In this document: positions 1 to 7,803 of the stretch, piece by piece
Numbering within the stretch: the stretch's first letter is position 1
How the letters are laid out: each line of letters starts with the position of its first letter
Position numbers and translations under genes: made by a program
NCBI GenBank assembly: GCA_025210515.1
Contig: JAOARM010000021.1
Location: 1-51,775, forward strand
Reading direction: 5' to 3'
DNA: 51,775 nucleotides
Source of the DNA: Vallitalea sp.
Lineage (GTDB): Bacteria; Bacillota; Clostridia; Lachnospirales; Vallitaleaceae
The notes under the pieces: generated by a model
What the model saw: the letters and a program-made list of their open reading frames with translations, nothing else
What the model was told of the DNA's origin: nothing
Database searches by the model: none

Positions 1-151
1 TGACCAGATTGCTCTGGCTTATATTTTATAGACTATCGTCTGTATCCATTAATTTACCAAGGAATTTTCTTGGGTAAAACTTTTTTCAAAGTTTTTGGTT
101 GTTTGTTTCACTGTTCAGTTTTCAAGGTTCTTTGTTTTGTTAGCGAAGAAT
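1..151 (-). other. rRNA operon leader (16S gene lies beyond the left edge)
   Basis: Read on the minus strand, this stretch starts just after a strong promoter and contains AAAGAACCTTGAAAACTGAA (around 115-136), which resembles the boxA-like antitermination/processing segment of Firmicute rRNA leaders and spacers. Several small hairpins follow: CCAAG/CTTGG near 58-75, AGAC/GTCT at 31-42 and CCAGA/TCTGG at 4-17. I infer the leader of an rrn operon whose 16S gene would begin left of position 1. No rRNA sequence itself is present. Confidence 0.6.
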
Positions 152-180
152 ATGTTATCATATGTTATGATGTTTGTCAA
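152..180 (-). promoter_or_regulatory. sigma-A promoter of the rRNA operon
   Basis: On the minus strand there is a perfect -35 TTGACA (175-180), a 17-bp spacer and -10 TAACAT (152-157). A-tracts directly upstream (about 182-200) look like an UP element. It sits between the tRNA-Ser(GGA) gene and the rRNA-type leader, so it probably drives the rRNA operon. Confidence 0.7.
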
Positions 181-225
181 CAACTTTTTCAAAGTTTTTT
201 CAGATGATGTTTTATCATCTTTAAA

Positions 226-313
226 CGGAGAAGGAGGGATTTGAACCCTCGCGCCGCGTTAACGACCTACTCCCTTTCCAGGGGAGCCCCTTCAGCCGCT
301 TGGGTACTTCTCC
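226..313 (-). tRNA. tRNA-Ser (GGA)
   Basis: The minus strand folds as a class II tRNA. The 5' arm GGAGAAG pairs with CTTCTCC. The anticodon stem CTCCC/GGGAG encloses loop CTGGAAA with anticodon GGA, which reads UCC and UCU. A long variable arm and a T-arm (GAGGG, TTCAAAT, CCCTC) follow. The discriminator is G, usual for tRNA-Ser. No CCA is encoded; the bases after the discriminator are TTT. It lies downstream of tRNA-Ser(UGA) and is probably co-transcribed with it. Confidence 0.95.
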
Positions 314-352
314 AAGCAGTATGAACACTTCGCAATTGTTTTTCTTTTAAAG

Positions 353-387
353 GATAATTAAAACCACTCAACGTGGTTTTGATTATC
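353..387 (-). other. hairpin between the two tRNA-Ser genes
   Basis: An inverted repeat, GATAATC-AAAACCAC / GTGGTTTT-AATTATC with a 5-nt loop, fills much of the spacer between the tRNA genes. No T-run follows on the minus strand, so it looks like a processing or stability hairpin rather than a standard intrinsic terminator. Confidence 0.55.
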
Positions 388-390
388 AAG

Positions 391-476
391 CGGAGAAGGT
401 GGGATTTGAACCCACGGCCCCTTTCGGAGTCACTGGTTTTCAAGACCAGCTCCTTAAGCCACTCGGACACCTCTCC
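391..476 (-). tRNA. tRNA-Ser (UGA)
   Basis: A class II cloverleaf on the minus strand. The acceptor arm GGAGAGG pairs with CCTTCTCC with one G-U. The anticodon arm CTGGT/ACCAG has loop CTTGAAA with anticodon TGA, reading UCA and the other UCN codons. A long variable arm, the T-arm GTGGG/CCCAC and a G discriminator follow. CCA is not encoded. It is the first tRNA after the tandem promoters at 508-536 and 604-632. Confidence 0.95.
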
Positions 477-507
477 GTATTTGCAACTCATTGTTGAGCG
501 CTTTAAT

Positions 508-536
508 AATTTACCATATCTTTGTTCATGTGTCAA
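508..536 (-). promoter_or_regulatory. sigma-A promoter (proximal) of the tRNA-Ser pair
   Basis: Minus-strand -35 TTGACA at 531-536, a 17-bp spacer, and -10 TAAATT at 508-513. An A-rich run follows upstream (about 540-560), resembling an UP element. Transcription would begin about 25 bp before tRNA-Ser(UGA). Confidence 0.6.
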
Positions 537-603
537 GTATTTTTTAAAACTTTTTTCAACTTTTTTTGAGTTGTTTTTTCGTCATTACTTAACGACAAGC
601 GAT

Positions 604-632
604 ATAGTACCACATATAAATATAAGTGTCAA
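604..632 (-). promoter_or_regulatory. sigma-A promoter (distal) of the tRNA-Ser pair
   Basis: Minus-strand -35 TTGACA at 627-632, a 17-bp spacer, and -10 TACTAT at 604-609. An A-tract lies upstream of the -35. With the proximal promoter it forms a tandem pair of the kind seen before stable-RNA operons. The 477-710 gap holds no gene I can support. Confidence 0.6.
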
Positions 633-710
633 TAGATTAATTCATTTTTTTTATTTTCTGATTAATGTTTATTTTGATTCAAACAGCTGCAAACATTGAA
701 TTTACTGGGT

Positions 711-1415
711 TTATACCGAAATATCCTTTATAAAGTTTTTGGCGAAAATAAGATCTTCTCTTGTAGTAATCTTTATATTCGAATAAGAACCTTCCACAAT
801 TCTAACCTTTTTATTTGAATATTTTTCTACAAGCATAGAATCATCTGTTCCTATATATTTATCTTTTGCTGCTAAATGATGAACCAAACTAATTAATTCT
901 TTCTTAAATACTTGTGGGGTTTGAATAGACCATAACGCAATTCTATTGGGTGTATCTATAATATTTTTGTTATTATCCACAACTTTAATAGTATCTTTTA
1001 CTTTCACACCTAAAACACATGCTTCATATTCTATAGCACATATAATAGTTTTTTTAATATCATTAGTACTCACTAATGGTCTTGCCGCATCATGTATTAG
1101 TACGATATCAGTTTCTTCTGGAACTATTTTTATTCCTTCATATACAGAATTCTGTCTTTCTTTACCTCCTTCTATTATATTTATTATCTTTTTAAATGAG
1201 TATTTTTCTATAATCTCTTTTTGACAATGAGGTATTTCTCCTTTTCCAACTACTAATATAATATTAGATATATCTGGACATTTTTCAAAGCATTCTAATG
1301 TATGAACTAAAATAGGTTTATCATTTAGGGCTAGATACTGTTTACTAATAGAGCTATTCATTCTTTTTCCTTGACCTGCTGCTGGTATTATAACTGTACA
1401 TTGTAAATTATTCAT
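711..1415 (-). CDS. ispD: 2-C-methyl-D-erythritol 4-phosphate cytidylyltransferase
   Basis: IspD transfers CMP from CTP to methylerythritol 4-phosphate in the non-mevalonate isoprenoid pathway, in the cytosol. The 234 residues match the family length. The N-terminal nucleotide-binding motif PAAGQGKRM lies at about residues 11-19 and the DAARPLV motif near 108. The later motif IGTDDS, within the family's usual conserved C-terminal half, is also visible. The start is supported by AGGAGA about 8 nt upstream. It appears monocistronic; no terminator is obvious between its stop and the tRNA promoters. The family is clear. Confidence 0.95.
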   Translation of the reverse strand: MNNLQCTVIIPAAGQGKRMNSSISKQYLALNDKPILVHTLECFEKCPDISNIILVVGKGEIPHCQKEIIEKYSFKKIINIIEGGKERQNSVYEGIKIVPEETDIVLIHDAARPLVSTNDIKKTIICAIEYEACVLGVKVKDTIKVVDNNKNIIDTPNRIALWSIQTPQVFKKELISLVHHLAAKDKYIGTDDSMLVEKYSNKKVRIVEGSYSNIKITTREDLIFAKNFIKDISV

Positions 1416-1709
1416 TTTTTAATTCTCCTATTATTTTTAAATACATTCTAACATATTTTCTGAATAACTTCTTGTTTTTTATAGCATACTTTTATATCAT
1501 GCAGTAATTAATATTAATTAAATTAAAAAGATGGCTAATATAGCTAATTTTTCTTTTATTAGTATAACTTTCTTGTTATAATTAAATGTATAGAGTTTAA
1601 TTACTGATTATAGATTCTTTTATGTCAGCAAGGCTATAATAAATCATATAGATAAAGAACTAAATTAGTTATAATAATCTCTTAATACATTATATAGGAG
1701 GATAAATTT

Positions 1710-2216
1710 ATGTTAAGCAAAAAATTATTAGAAGAAATCAACGAACAAATAAAGTACGAATTCTACTCTTCTCATCTATATCTTGCAATGGCTTCATATT
1801 GTTATTCAATCGACTTAGATGGATTTGCTAACTTCTTCATGGTTCAAGCAGAGGAAGAAAAATTTCATGCTATGAAATTCTTTAATTTTGTAAATGAAAT
1901 GGATGAAACTGTAGAGATAAAAGGACTTGATACGCCAGAAAACAATTATGATGGTATAATAGATATTTATGAAAAAACTCTTGAGCATGAAAAATTTGTA
2001 ACTAGTAGAATATACAAATTAATGGATATCGCTATGGAAGAAAGAGAACATGCTACTATCAGCTTCTTAAAATGGTTTATTGATGAACAAGTTGAAGAAG
2101 AGTCAACAGTAAAAGGCATTCTTCAAAAATTAAAAAGAGCAAATGGAGATGTTTCATTAATATATTCTCTAGATACTGAAATGGGTAAACGTGTATTTAC
2201 TCCACCAACAGCATAG
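1710..2216 (+). CDS. ftnA: Bacterial non-heme ferritin
   Basis: This is an iron-storage protein of the FtnA type that oxidises Fe(II) and stores it as a mineral in a 24-subunit shell. The 168 residues fit the family. Ferroxidase ligands can be placed by direct counting at E17, E50, H53, E94, Q127 and E130, the same numbering as E. coli FtnA. There is no heme-binding bacterioferritin methionine context. The RBS ATAGGAGG precedes the ATG by 8 nt. It is one of few plus-strand genes and faces tsaD convergently, with a long hairpin between them. The 294-bp upstream gap shows TATAAT-like hexamers (1635-1640, 1670-1675) but no convincing -35, and no clear Fur or PerR box. Confidence 0.95.
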   Translation: MLSKKLLEEINEQIKYEFYSSHLYLAMASYCYSIDLDGFANFFMVQAEEEKFHAMKFFNFVNEMDETVEIKGLDTPENNYDGIIDIYEKTLEHEKFVTSRIYKLMDIAMEEREHATISFLKWFIDEQVEEESTVKGILQKLKRANGDVSLIYSLDTEMGKRVFTPPTA

Positions 2217-2231
2217 TATTATATTCTAAAT

Positions 2232-2308
2232 ATGGGCTAGTCTCATAATGCACTTATTAGTCACTGTGAAGAATACTTGACTAAGTGTATTAGGACAGCC
2301 CATTTTTC
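2232..2308. terminator. Bidirectional terminator; GGCTGTC-family palindromic element
   Basis: The imperfect inverted repeat ATGGGCT-GTC-TAATA-CACTTA-GTCA closes between the stop codons of ferritin (plus) and tsaD (minus) and ends in TTTTT on the plus strand. The arm ends ATGGGCT/AGCCCAT and the ATAAT core resemble the hairpins at 5441-5484, 15985-16017 and 18001-18177. Confidence 0.7.
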
Positions 2309-2312
2309 TATT

Positions 2313-3335
2313 CTAGATTCTATTACCTAATTTAAGATTAGGTATAGCGTTTAGATCCATATTATGTTTTACGCCTTTTATATACTCATAATAGGCTGCT
2401 ACACCTATCATTGCTGCATTATCTGTACAATAGACTATTGAAGGATAATAAATAGATATTTGCTCTTTTTCACATGCTTTTTTCATCTCTTCCCTAAGTC
2501 TACTATTCGCTGCTACTCCTCCTGCTAATGCAACTTTATTTAACCCTAGTTTTTTAGCTGCTTTTATTGTTTTATCAACAATTACATCTACAACAGCACT
2601 CTGGAAACTGGCGGCAATATTAGCTTTGTTAATCTTTTCTTCTTTCATCTTACATTTATTGATATAATTTAATACGGCTGATTTAACACCACTAAAGCTA
2701 AAGTCATATGAGTCATCTTCCAAATATGACCTTGGAAAATCTATAGCATCATTTTGCCCTTCTTTTGCTAACTTATCTATTTTAGGCCCTCCCGGATAAC
2801 CAAGCCCAATTGATCTAGCAACTTTATCAAAAGCTTCTCCAACAGCATCATCTCTAGTTTTCCCTAAAATTTCATATACCCCATAATCTTTGACATGAAC
2901 TAAATGAGTATGCCCTCCAGATACAACCATGCTTATAAATGGTGGTTCTAAATCATTCTCGATATAGTTTGCACTTATGTGTCCTTCTATATGATGTACC
3001 CCTATTAGTGGTTTTTTTGCCGCAAACGCAATTGCTTTTGCTTCAGCTAATCCAACTAACAATGCTCCAACTAGACCGGGACCATAAGTAACAGCTATTG
3101 CATCCATATCTTTAATTGTCATATTAGATTCTTCCAAAGCTTCACTTATAACATAATCAATGTTCTCTATATGTTTTCTAGAAGCAATTTCTGGAACAAC
3201 TCCTCCAAATTTTTCGTGTAAATCTATTTGAGAAGATATAAAATTAGATAAAATATCTTTCCCATTTTTCACTACAGCTACAGATGTTTCATCACAAGAA
3301 GTCTCTATAGCCATAATTGTTATATCTTTTTTCAT
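2313..3335 (-). CDS. tsaD: tRNA N6-adenosine threonylcarbamoyltransferase TsaD
   Basis: TsaD transfers threonylcarbamoyl from TC-AMP to A37 of ANN-decoding tRNAs, with TsaB and TsaE. The 340 residues are the usual length. Visible motifs are the ASKHA start AIETSCDET (9-17), the metal-binding pair in GVHHIEGH (H115, H119), SGGHTHL (about 139-145) and the C-terminal CTDNAAM with the third ligand Asp. The RBS AGGTGA lies inside the end of the preceding gene, whose TAG directly abuts this ATG, so the two are translationally linked. tsaE, tsaB and rimI sit about 8 kb away in another operon. Confidence 0.95.
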   Translation of the reverse strand: MKKDITIMAIETSCDETSVAVVKNGKDILSNFISSQIDLHEKFGGVVPEIASRKHIENIDYVISEALEESNMTIKDMDAIAVTYGPGLVGALLVGLAEAKAIAFAAKKPLIGVHHIEGHISANYIENDLEPPFISMVVSGGHTHLVHVKDYGVYEILGKTRDDAVGEAFDKVARSIGLGYPGGPKIDKLAKEGQNDAIDFPRSYLEDDSYDFSFSGVKSAVLNYINKCKMKEEKINKANIAASFQSAVVDVIVDKTIKAAKKLGLNKVALAGGVAANSRLREEMKKACEKEQISIYYPSIVYCTDNAAMIGVAAYYEYIKGVKHNMDLNAIPNLKLGNRI

Positions 3336-3911
3336 CTAATCACCTACTATAATAAATTCGTCTGTCTTTTGCCATCCTTTAATTTTCCATAATTCATTAT
3401 CTTTTACTAACAAAAATTCCTCATAAACTTGTCCTTTAGGTCCAATTTTATTTAGATAATATACTACTTTCATAATCTTCATTTCTTCTGAACTATTTGA
3501 ATTATCTTCTTGTATATGATACTCAAGAATTTTAGTATCAGTTTTGTTATAAGCTTCTATTTCCTCTTTAGCTTTTTTAAAATGAACATCTTTCGGATTA
3601 ACTTCTAATAATTTTTCATCGTATAATTCTCGTTGAGCATTTAATAATAGTTCTATATCTTTCTCAGATACTTCATTGCTATATAGCATTTCCATAATCA
3701 AATTATTAACTTCCATAGTTTGTTTAGGATCACTTTGCAATTTTCTTATATTAATTATAGCTTTTTGATAGTCTTTCTGTAAATCTTTTAGTAGTTTATC
3801 TGCATTAGATAAACTAATGTCAAATTTATCTTTACTTGTAGTATTACTAAAATTAACAAAAAATAATATTCCAAAACATATCATTATAAGAATCACAAAA
3901 TATTTTCTCAT
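3336..3911 (-). CDS. Small membrane-anchored hypothetical protein upstream of tsaD
   Basis: I do not recognise this 191-residue protein. The N-terminus MRKYFVILIMICFGILFFV is a single membrane anchor or signal sequence with no convincing lipobox. A charged, probably helical stretch follows (about 20-110). The C-terminal part, about 110-190, has alternating short strands ending KIKGWQKTDEFIIVGD, reminiscent of small NTF2-like or DUF4829-type lumenal domains, which is only a resemblance. I prefer the ATG at 3911 because TGGAG sits 9 nt upstream of it; an upstream in-frame ATG at 3926 has no RBS. It abuts tsaD and is probably co-transcribed. Confidence 0.75.
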   Translation of the reverse strand: MRKYFVILIMICFGILFFVNFSNTTSKDKFDISLSNADKLLKDLQKDYQKAIINIRKLQSDPKQTMEVNNLIMEMLYSNEVSEKDIELLLNAQRELYDEKLLEVNPKDVHFKKAKEEIEAYNKTDTKILEYHIQEDNSNSSEEMKIMKVVYYLNKIGPKGQVYEEFLLVKDNELWKIKGWQKTDEFIIVGD

Positions 3912-3991
3912 ATTATCACACTCCATTTAAGTGTTTTTTATATAGTCTTTTTATTCTATACTATTAATATCGAAAAAAAGGCATAAAAGGT

Positions 3992-4900
3992 TTAGTCATC
4001 AAATTTTAATGTTTTATTAAGTCTATCTTTACCAACTCTAGTATTATCAAATATATCTTTTGCTACATATAAGAAATCTTTAGGTCGTACTAATGAAGGG
4101 CTAAAATGTGTTAACCATAGTTCTTTCACTTGAGCATTTTTAGCTAAATAAGCCGCTTCTTCAAAAGTCATATGCTTATATTCGTTAGCTTTATTATCTT
4201 TCTCTACATCTGCATACATACCTTCACATATAAATAAATCAGCATTTTTAGCATATTTTTCAATGTTAGCTACTGGTCTTGAGTCTGTACAATAAGCTAA
4301 TTTGATACCTTTTCTAGGTGCGCCTAGTACTAATTCTGGAGAGTACTCTTTCCCCTCATAATTAACAGTTTCTCCTTTTTGAAGAAGATTCCAGTACTGT
4401 ACAGGTAATCCTAGTTCTTTTGCTTTTTCAATTAGGAATTTTCCTTGTCGTTTAATATTTATATTATAACCATAACAAGTAACATTATGGTTTAGTTTAT
4501 ATGCTTCAATTTCATATCCTTCTACTTCAATACTTGAATACTCTTTCGTTAACTCAATAAATTTTAATTCAAATGGTAATTCAGGTGCAATAACTCGTAA
4601 TCCTCTTACCACTCTCTCAAGACCTTTGGGCCCAATCAAAGTTATAGGCTTTCTTCTATCAGAGTTACCTATAGTAAGTAGTAAACCAGGTAATCCACCA
4701 ATATGGTCTCCATGATAATGGGTAAAACAAATAATATCAATAGGCTTAAAGCTCCATCCTTGTTGTCTAATAGAAATCTGAGTTCCTTCTCCACAATCTA
4801 TTAGCATATTACTTCCATTATGTCTTAACATAAGAGAAGTTAACCATCTATTTGGTAATGGCATCATTCCGCCTGTTCCTAATAAACATACATCTAACAT
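3992..4900 (-). CDS. rnz: Ribonuclease Z (tRNA 3' processing endonuclease)
   Basis: RNase Z is a zinc metallo-beta-lactamase-fold nuclease that trims tRNA 3' trailers. That is needed here because both tRNA genes in the window lack encoded CCA. The 302 residues match the short form. The core motif THYHGDH gives H61, H63, D65 and H66 as metal ligands. Other motifs are LIDCGEGTQ (33-41), a flexible-arm region around 150-190, YCTDSRP (about 209-215) and the C-terminal LTHFSPS. The RBS AGGATGAAGA precedes the ATG. No partner gene overlaps it. Confidence 0.93.
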   Translation of the reverse strand: MLDVCLLGTGGMMPLPNRWLTSLMLRHNGSNMLIDCGEGTQISIRQQGWSFKPIDIICFTHYHGDHIGGLPGLLLTIGNSDRRKPITLIGPKGLERVVRGLRVIAPELPFELKFIELTKEYSSIEVEGYEIEAYKLNHNVTCYGYNINIKRQGKFLIEKAKELGLPVQYWNLLQKGETVNYEGKEYSPELVLGAPRKGIKLAYCTDSRPVANIEKYAKNADLFICEGMYADVEKDNKANEYKHMTFEEAAYLAKNAQVKELWLTHFSPSLVRPKDFLYVAKDIFDNTRVGKDRLNKTLKFDD

Positions 4901-4992
4901 TCTTCATCCTCTTCCTTATTTTTTTTAATTGTAACACAAATTATAATTTATAACCATAAAAAGTTAATATGAACTATTAATCCCATTTATAG

Positions 4993-5024
4993 AAAAAAGA
5001 ATGCAAACATCTGCATTCTTTTTT
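4993..5024 (-). terminator. Intrinsic terminator after the 80-residue zinc-ribbon gene
   Basis: A perfect stem AAAAAAGAATGCA / TGCATTCTTTTTT with a 6-nt loop and a T-run on the minus strand lies just past the stop at 5030. It could also work on the plus strand. Confidence 0.85.
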
Positions 5025-5029
5025 AACCT

Positions 5030-5272
5030 TTACTTTTTAATTTTAGTAGGCTCATGTTTAAAGGTTGCTATTAAGCTATCGTAGCATTTTTCACATAAAT
5101 CAAAACTGTGAACTTGCATGTCTTTATTTGAAAAATATCCCCATTCCTTAGTAATGTTAATATAATCTACTTTTGAGTTTGTTTCTTCATTGTATATCAG
5201 CTTACCACATTTATTGCAATATACTTCTGTTAAAACATTATCTTTAATTATTTTTTTCTCAAATTTTTCCAT
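5030..5272 (-). CDS. Small hypothetical protein with two CxxC pairs
   Basis: The 80 residues carry CNKC (C19, C22) and CEKC (C60, C63), consistent with one zinc-ribbon-like metal site split across about 38 residues. No HTH, membrane segment or signal peptide is visible, so it is probably cytoplasmic. GAGGGG lies about 8 nt before the ATG. It has its own terminator (4993-5024) and is likely a single-gene unit. Function unknown; a DNA/RNA-binding or metal-sensing role is only a guess. Confidence 0.7.
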   Translation of the reverse strand: MEKFEKKIIKDNVLTEVYCNKCGKLIYNEETNSKVDYINITKEWGYFSNKDMQVHSFDLCEKCYDSLIATFKHEPTKIKK

Positions 5273-5440
5273 TGTCTTATCCCCTCACTAAGTAGCCTAT
5301 TAATATTTTTGAATTCAAGAATAATACTTATCATTATTATAACTTTATCAATATGATATGTATATAGGTAATTTCTTCATTAAAAATTCATTGAACTATT
5401 AGAAGCTAACATTATAGGAAGTTTATTTATATAATGAAAA

Positions 5441-5484
5441 AGACTGTCCTATAATACATATATTAATGCATTATATGGCAGTCC
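5441..5484 (-). terminator. Terminator of transketolase; GGCTGTC-family hairpin
   Basis: On the minus strand AGGACTG-C-ATATAAT-CAT pairs with ATG-ATTATA-G-CAGTC and is followed by TTTTTCATT, the layout of an intrinsic terminator about 65 bp after tkt. The arm ends and the TATAATACAT core make it a member of the palindrome family described in the findings. Confidence 0.75.
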
Positions 5485-5549
5485 TTATCAATCATATATC
5501 AATTTGTAATTTTTCTAGAAAAAACTTAAAACATAATACTATTTTATAA

Positions 5550-7541
5550 TTACTTATTATATATTTTTTTGGCTACTTCATAAACATTTTCAGTAGTTAA
5601 TCCAAACTCTTTGAATACTCTAGCTCCAGGTGCAGAAGCTCCAAAATGATCAAGTCCAATCACTTCACCATCAAGTCCTACATATTTGTGCCATCCAAAT
5701 GTTGCACCAGCTTCAACAGCTACTCTTTTTCTTACATTAAGTGGTAACACACTTTCTTTGTATTCTTCTGATTGCATATCAAATATATCCATAGAAGGCA
5801 TACTTACAACTCTTACATCAATTCCTTCTTCTTTTAGTTTTTTAGCTGATTCGTAGATAAACTCTACTTCAGAACCACTTGCCATTAGAATCATATCAGG
5901 AGTTTCTTTTTCTGAGTCTACTAAAACGTATCCACCTTTTAGCGCTTTCTTCTCTGATTCTTCATAATAAGGTACATTTTGTCTTGTTAATACAATTGCT
6001 GTAGGAGTTTCTTTTGAACTTACTGCATAGTACCAAGCTGCTGCTGTTTCTCTAGGATCAGCAGGTCTAAATGTAACAACATTAGGTATACTTCTTAGTG
6101 AAGCTAATTGTTCTATAGGTTGATGTGTTGGTCCATCTTCACCAACACCAATACTATCATGTGTTAATACAAATGTTACAGGTAGTTTCATAAGTGCAGA
6201 TAATCTTACACTTGGCTTAATATAATCACTAAATACAAAGAATGTAGATATAAATGGCTTATGAGCACCATGTAATGCTATACCATTACCCATAGCTGAC
6301 ATAGCTAACTCTCTAACACCAAAATGTAAGTTCATGCCAGAGTAATCTTCTGCTGAAAAATCACCTTTATCATTCATATATGTCTTAGTTGAAGGTGCAA
6401 GGTCTGCAGCTCCTCCAAATAAGTTTGGTATACGTTTTGTTAATTTATTAATAACTTGTCCTGAAATAACTCTTGTTGCAGAAGGTTTTTTATCAAAAGT
6501 CCAAAAATCTTCGTCATTTAATAAATCAACTGGAAGTTCTTTGCTTGTCCATACTTCCCATTCTTTTGCTAATTCACTATATTTTGATGCATATTCATTA
6601 AATAATTCTTCCCATTTTTGTTGTTCTTTTTTACCTTTTTCTTGTAAAGCTTTCATATGTTCATATACTTCTTCTGCTACATGGAATTCTTTTTCAACTG
6701 GTAATCCTAAATTTTTCTTAGTTTCAACTAAATTATCTGCTCCTAGTGGCTCACCATGTGCTGATGATTTTCCTTGTTTTGCAGGGCATCCATATCCAAT
6801 TTGAGTTTTCACAATAATAAGTGAAGGATGATTAAGGTCTGCTTTAGCTTCTTCTATTGCTTTTCCAATAGCAACTAAATCATTACCATCTTCAACTGTT
6901 AATACTTGCCATCCGTATGACTCAAATCTTTTTCCAACATCTTCAGTGAATGCTATATCTGTGCTACCTTCTATTGTTATTTTATTAGAATCATAGAAAG
7001 ATATAAATTTACCAAGTTTTAGAGTTCCTGCTAATGATGCAGCTTCTGATGTAATTCCTTCCATCATACATCCATCTCCAGCAATAGCATATGTGTAATG
7101 ATCTACAATCTTATATCCATCTTTGTTAAATTTGGCTGCTAAATTAGCTTCAGCCATCGCCATACCTATACCTGTTGCAAATCCTGCTCCTAATGGTCCA
7201 GTTGTTGTATCTACTCCTACTGTATGTCCATATTCTGGGTGTCCTGGAGTTTTACTTCCCCATTGTCTAAAGTTTTGTAAGTCTTCTATTTCTAGCCCAT
7301 ATCCAAAAAGATGAAGTAATGAGTATAATAACATGGAACCATGTCCAGCAGATAATATAAATCTGTCTCTATTAATCCAGTTAGGATCATCTGGATTATG
7401 TTTCATATGATTTGCCCATAACTCATAAGCCATAGGGGCTGCACCCATAGGTAATCCCGGATGTCCAGAGTTTGCTTTTTGGATACCTTCAGCTGATAAA
7501 ATTCTAATAGTATTAACAATGGTAGTATCAATGTTTTGCAT
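5550..7541 (-). CDS. tkt: Transketolase
   Basis: Transketolase is thiamine-diphosphate dependent and moves two-carbon units in the non-oxidative pentose phosphate pathway. It is full length at 663 residues. The substrate-binding GHP lies near residues 26-28. The ThDP motif GDG (155-157) is followed by an Asn at about residue 186. The pyrimidine-domain Glu lies in the FGVRE segment near 410, and the C-terminal transketolase domain ends KKIYNK. AGGAGG lies about 8 nt before the ATG. It stands alone between its own promoter (7651-7678) and terminator (5441-5484). Confidence 0.96.
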   Translation of the reverse strand: MQNIDTTIVNTIRILSAEGIQKANSGHPGLPMGAAPMAYELWANHMKHNPDDPNWINRDRFILSAGHGSMLLYSLLHLFGYGLEIEDLQNFRQWGSKTPGHPEYGHTVGVDTTTGPLGAGFATGIGMAMAEANLAAKFNKDGYKIVDHYTYAIAGDGCMMEGITSEAASLAGTLKLGKFISFYDSNKITIEGSTDIAFTEDVGKRFESYGWQVLTVEDGNDLVAIGKAIEEAKADLNHPSLIIVKTQIGYGCPAKQGKSSAHGEPLGADNLVETKKNLGLPVEKEFHVAEEVYEHMKALQEKGKKEQQKWEELFNEYASKYSELAKEWEVWTSKELPVDLLNDEDFWTFDKKPSATRVISGQVINKLTKRIPNLFGGAADLAPSTKTYMNDKGDFSAEDYSGMNLHFGVRELAMSAMGNGIALHGAHKPFISTFFVFSDYIKPSVRLSALMKLPVTFVLTHDSIGVGEDGPTHQPIEQLASLRSIPNVVTFRPADPRETAAAWYYAVSSKETPTAIVLTRQNVPYYEESEKKALKGGYVLVDSEKETPDMILMASGSEVEFIYESAKKLKEEGIDVRVVSMPSMDIFDMQSEEYKESVLPLNVRKRVAVEAGATFGWHKYVGLDGEVIGLDHFGASAPGARVFKEFGLTTENVYEVAKKIYNK

Positions 7542-7650
7542 TTTATAAGTTCCTCCTTTTATTAGATAGATATATATTTATATATACATAATTAACAAAT
7601 ATGATTCTGATTCTACATACATTTTTTATAATTTAACTCTTCACATATGC

Positions 7651-7678
7651 ATTGTATCATATTTCAAAATAATATCAA
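7651..7678 (-). promoter_or_regulatory. sigma-A promoter of tkt
   Basis: Minus-strand -35 TTGATA (7673-7678), a 16-bp spacer and -10 TACAAT (7651-7656), about 110 bp before the tkt start codon. Confidence 0.6.
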
Positions 7679-7739
7679 GTGAAAACTTGTTAAATTTTAA
7701 GGCTATAAGAAAAACAAATTTCGCTGTTATAAATAAATT

Positions 7740-7792
7740 AATCCACCATTAGTAATAAGTATTAAAACATACTATATTACTTTTGGTGGATT
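7740..7792 (-). terminator. Terminator of the Lon-like protease gene
   Basis: Arms AATCCACC-AGTAATA and TATTACT-GGTGGATT with a loop of about 20 nt, followed on the minus strand by an AT-rich run (AATTTATTT). It lies just after the stop at 7804. Confidence 0.7.
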
Positions 7793-7803
7793 GATTTTAA
7801 TAA

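Noticed and set aside
60..200. Repeated AACTTTTTTCAAAGTTTTT words as a tandem repeat or CRISPR-like array
   Set aside because: There are only two close copies with unequal spacing and they look like A-tract UP elements or weak hairpins.
267..536. 89-codon minus-strand frame over the tRNA pair
   Set aside because: It covers both tRNA-Ser genes and one promoter; the amino-acid sequence just reads through tRNA.
373..699. 108-codon plus-strand open frame at the left end
   Set aside because: It runs antisense through tRNA-Ser(UGA) and its promoters and has no RBS or family signal.
1416..1709. Fur or PerR box before ferritin
   Set aside because: TTATAAT-like words occur, but no site has both half-sites at the consensus spacing with convincing matches.
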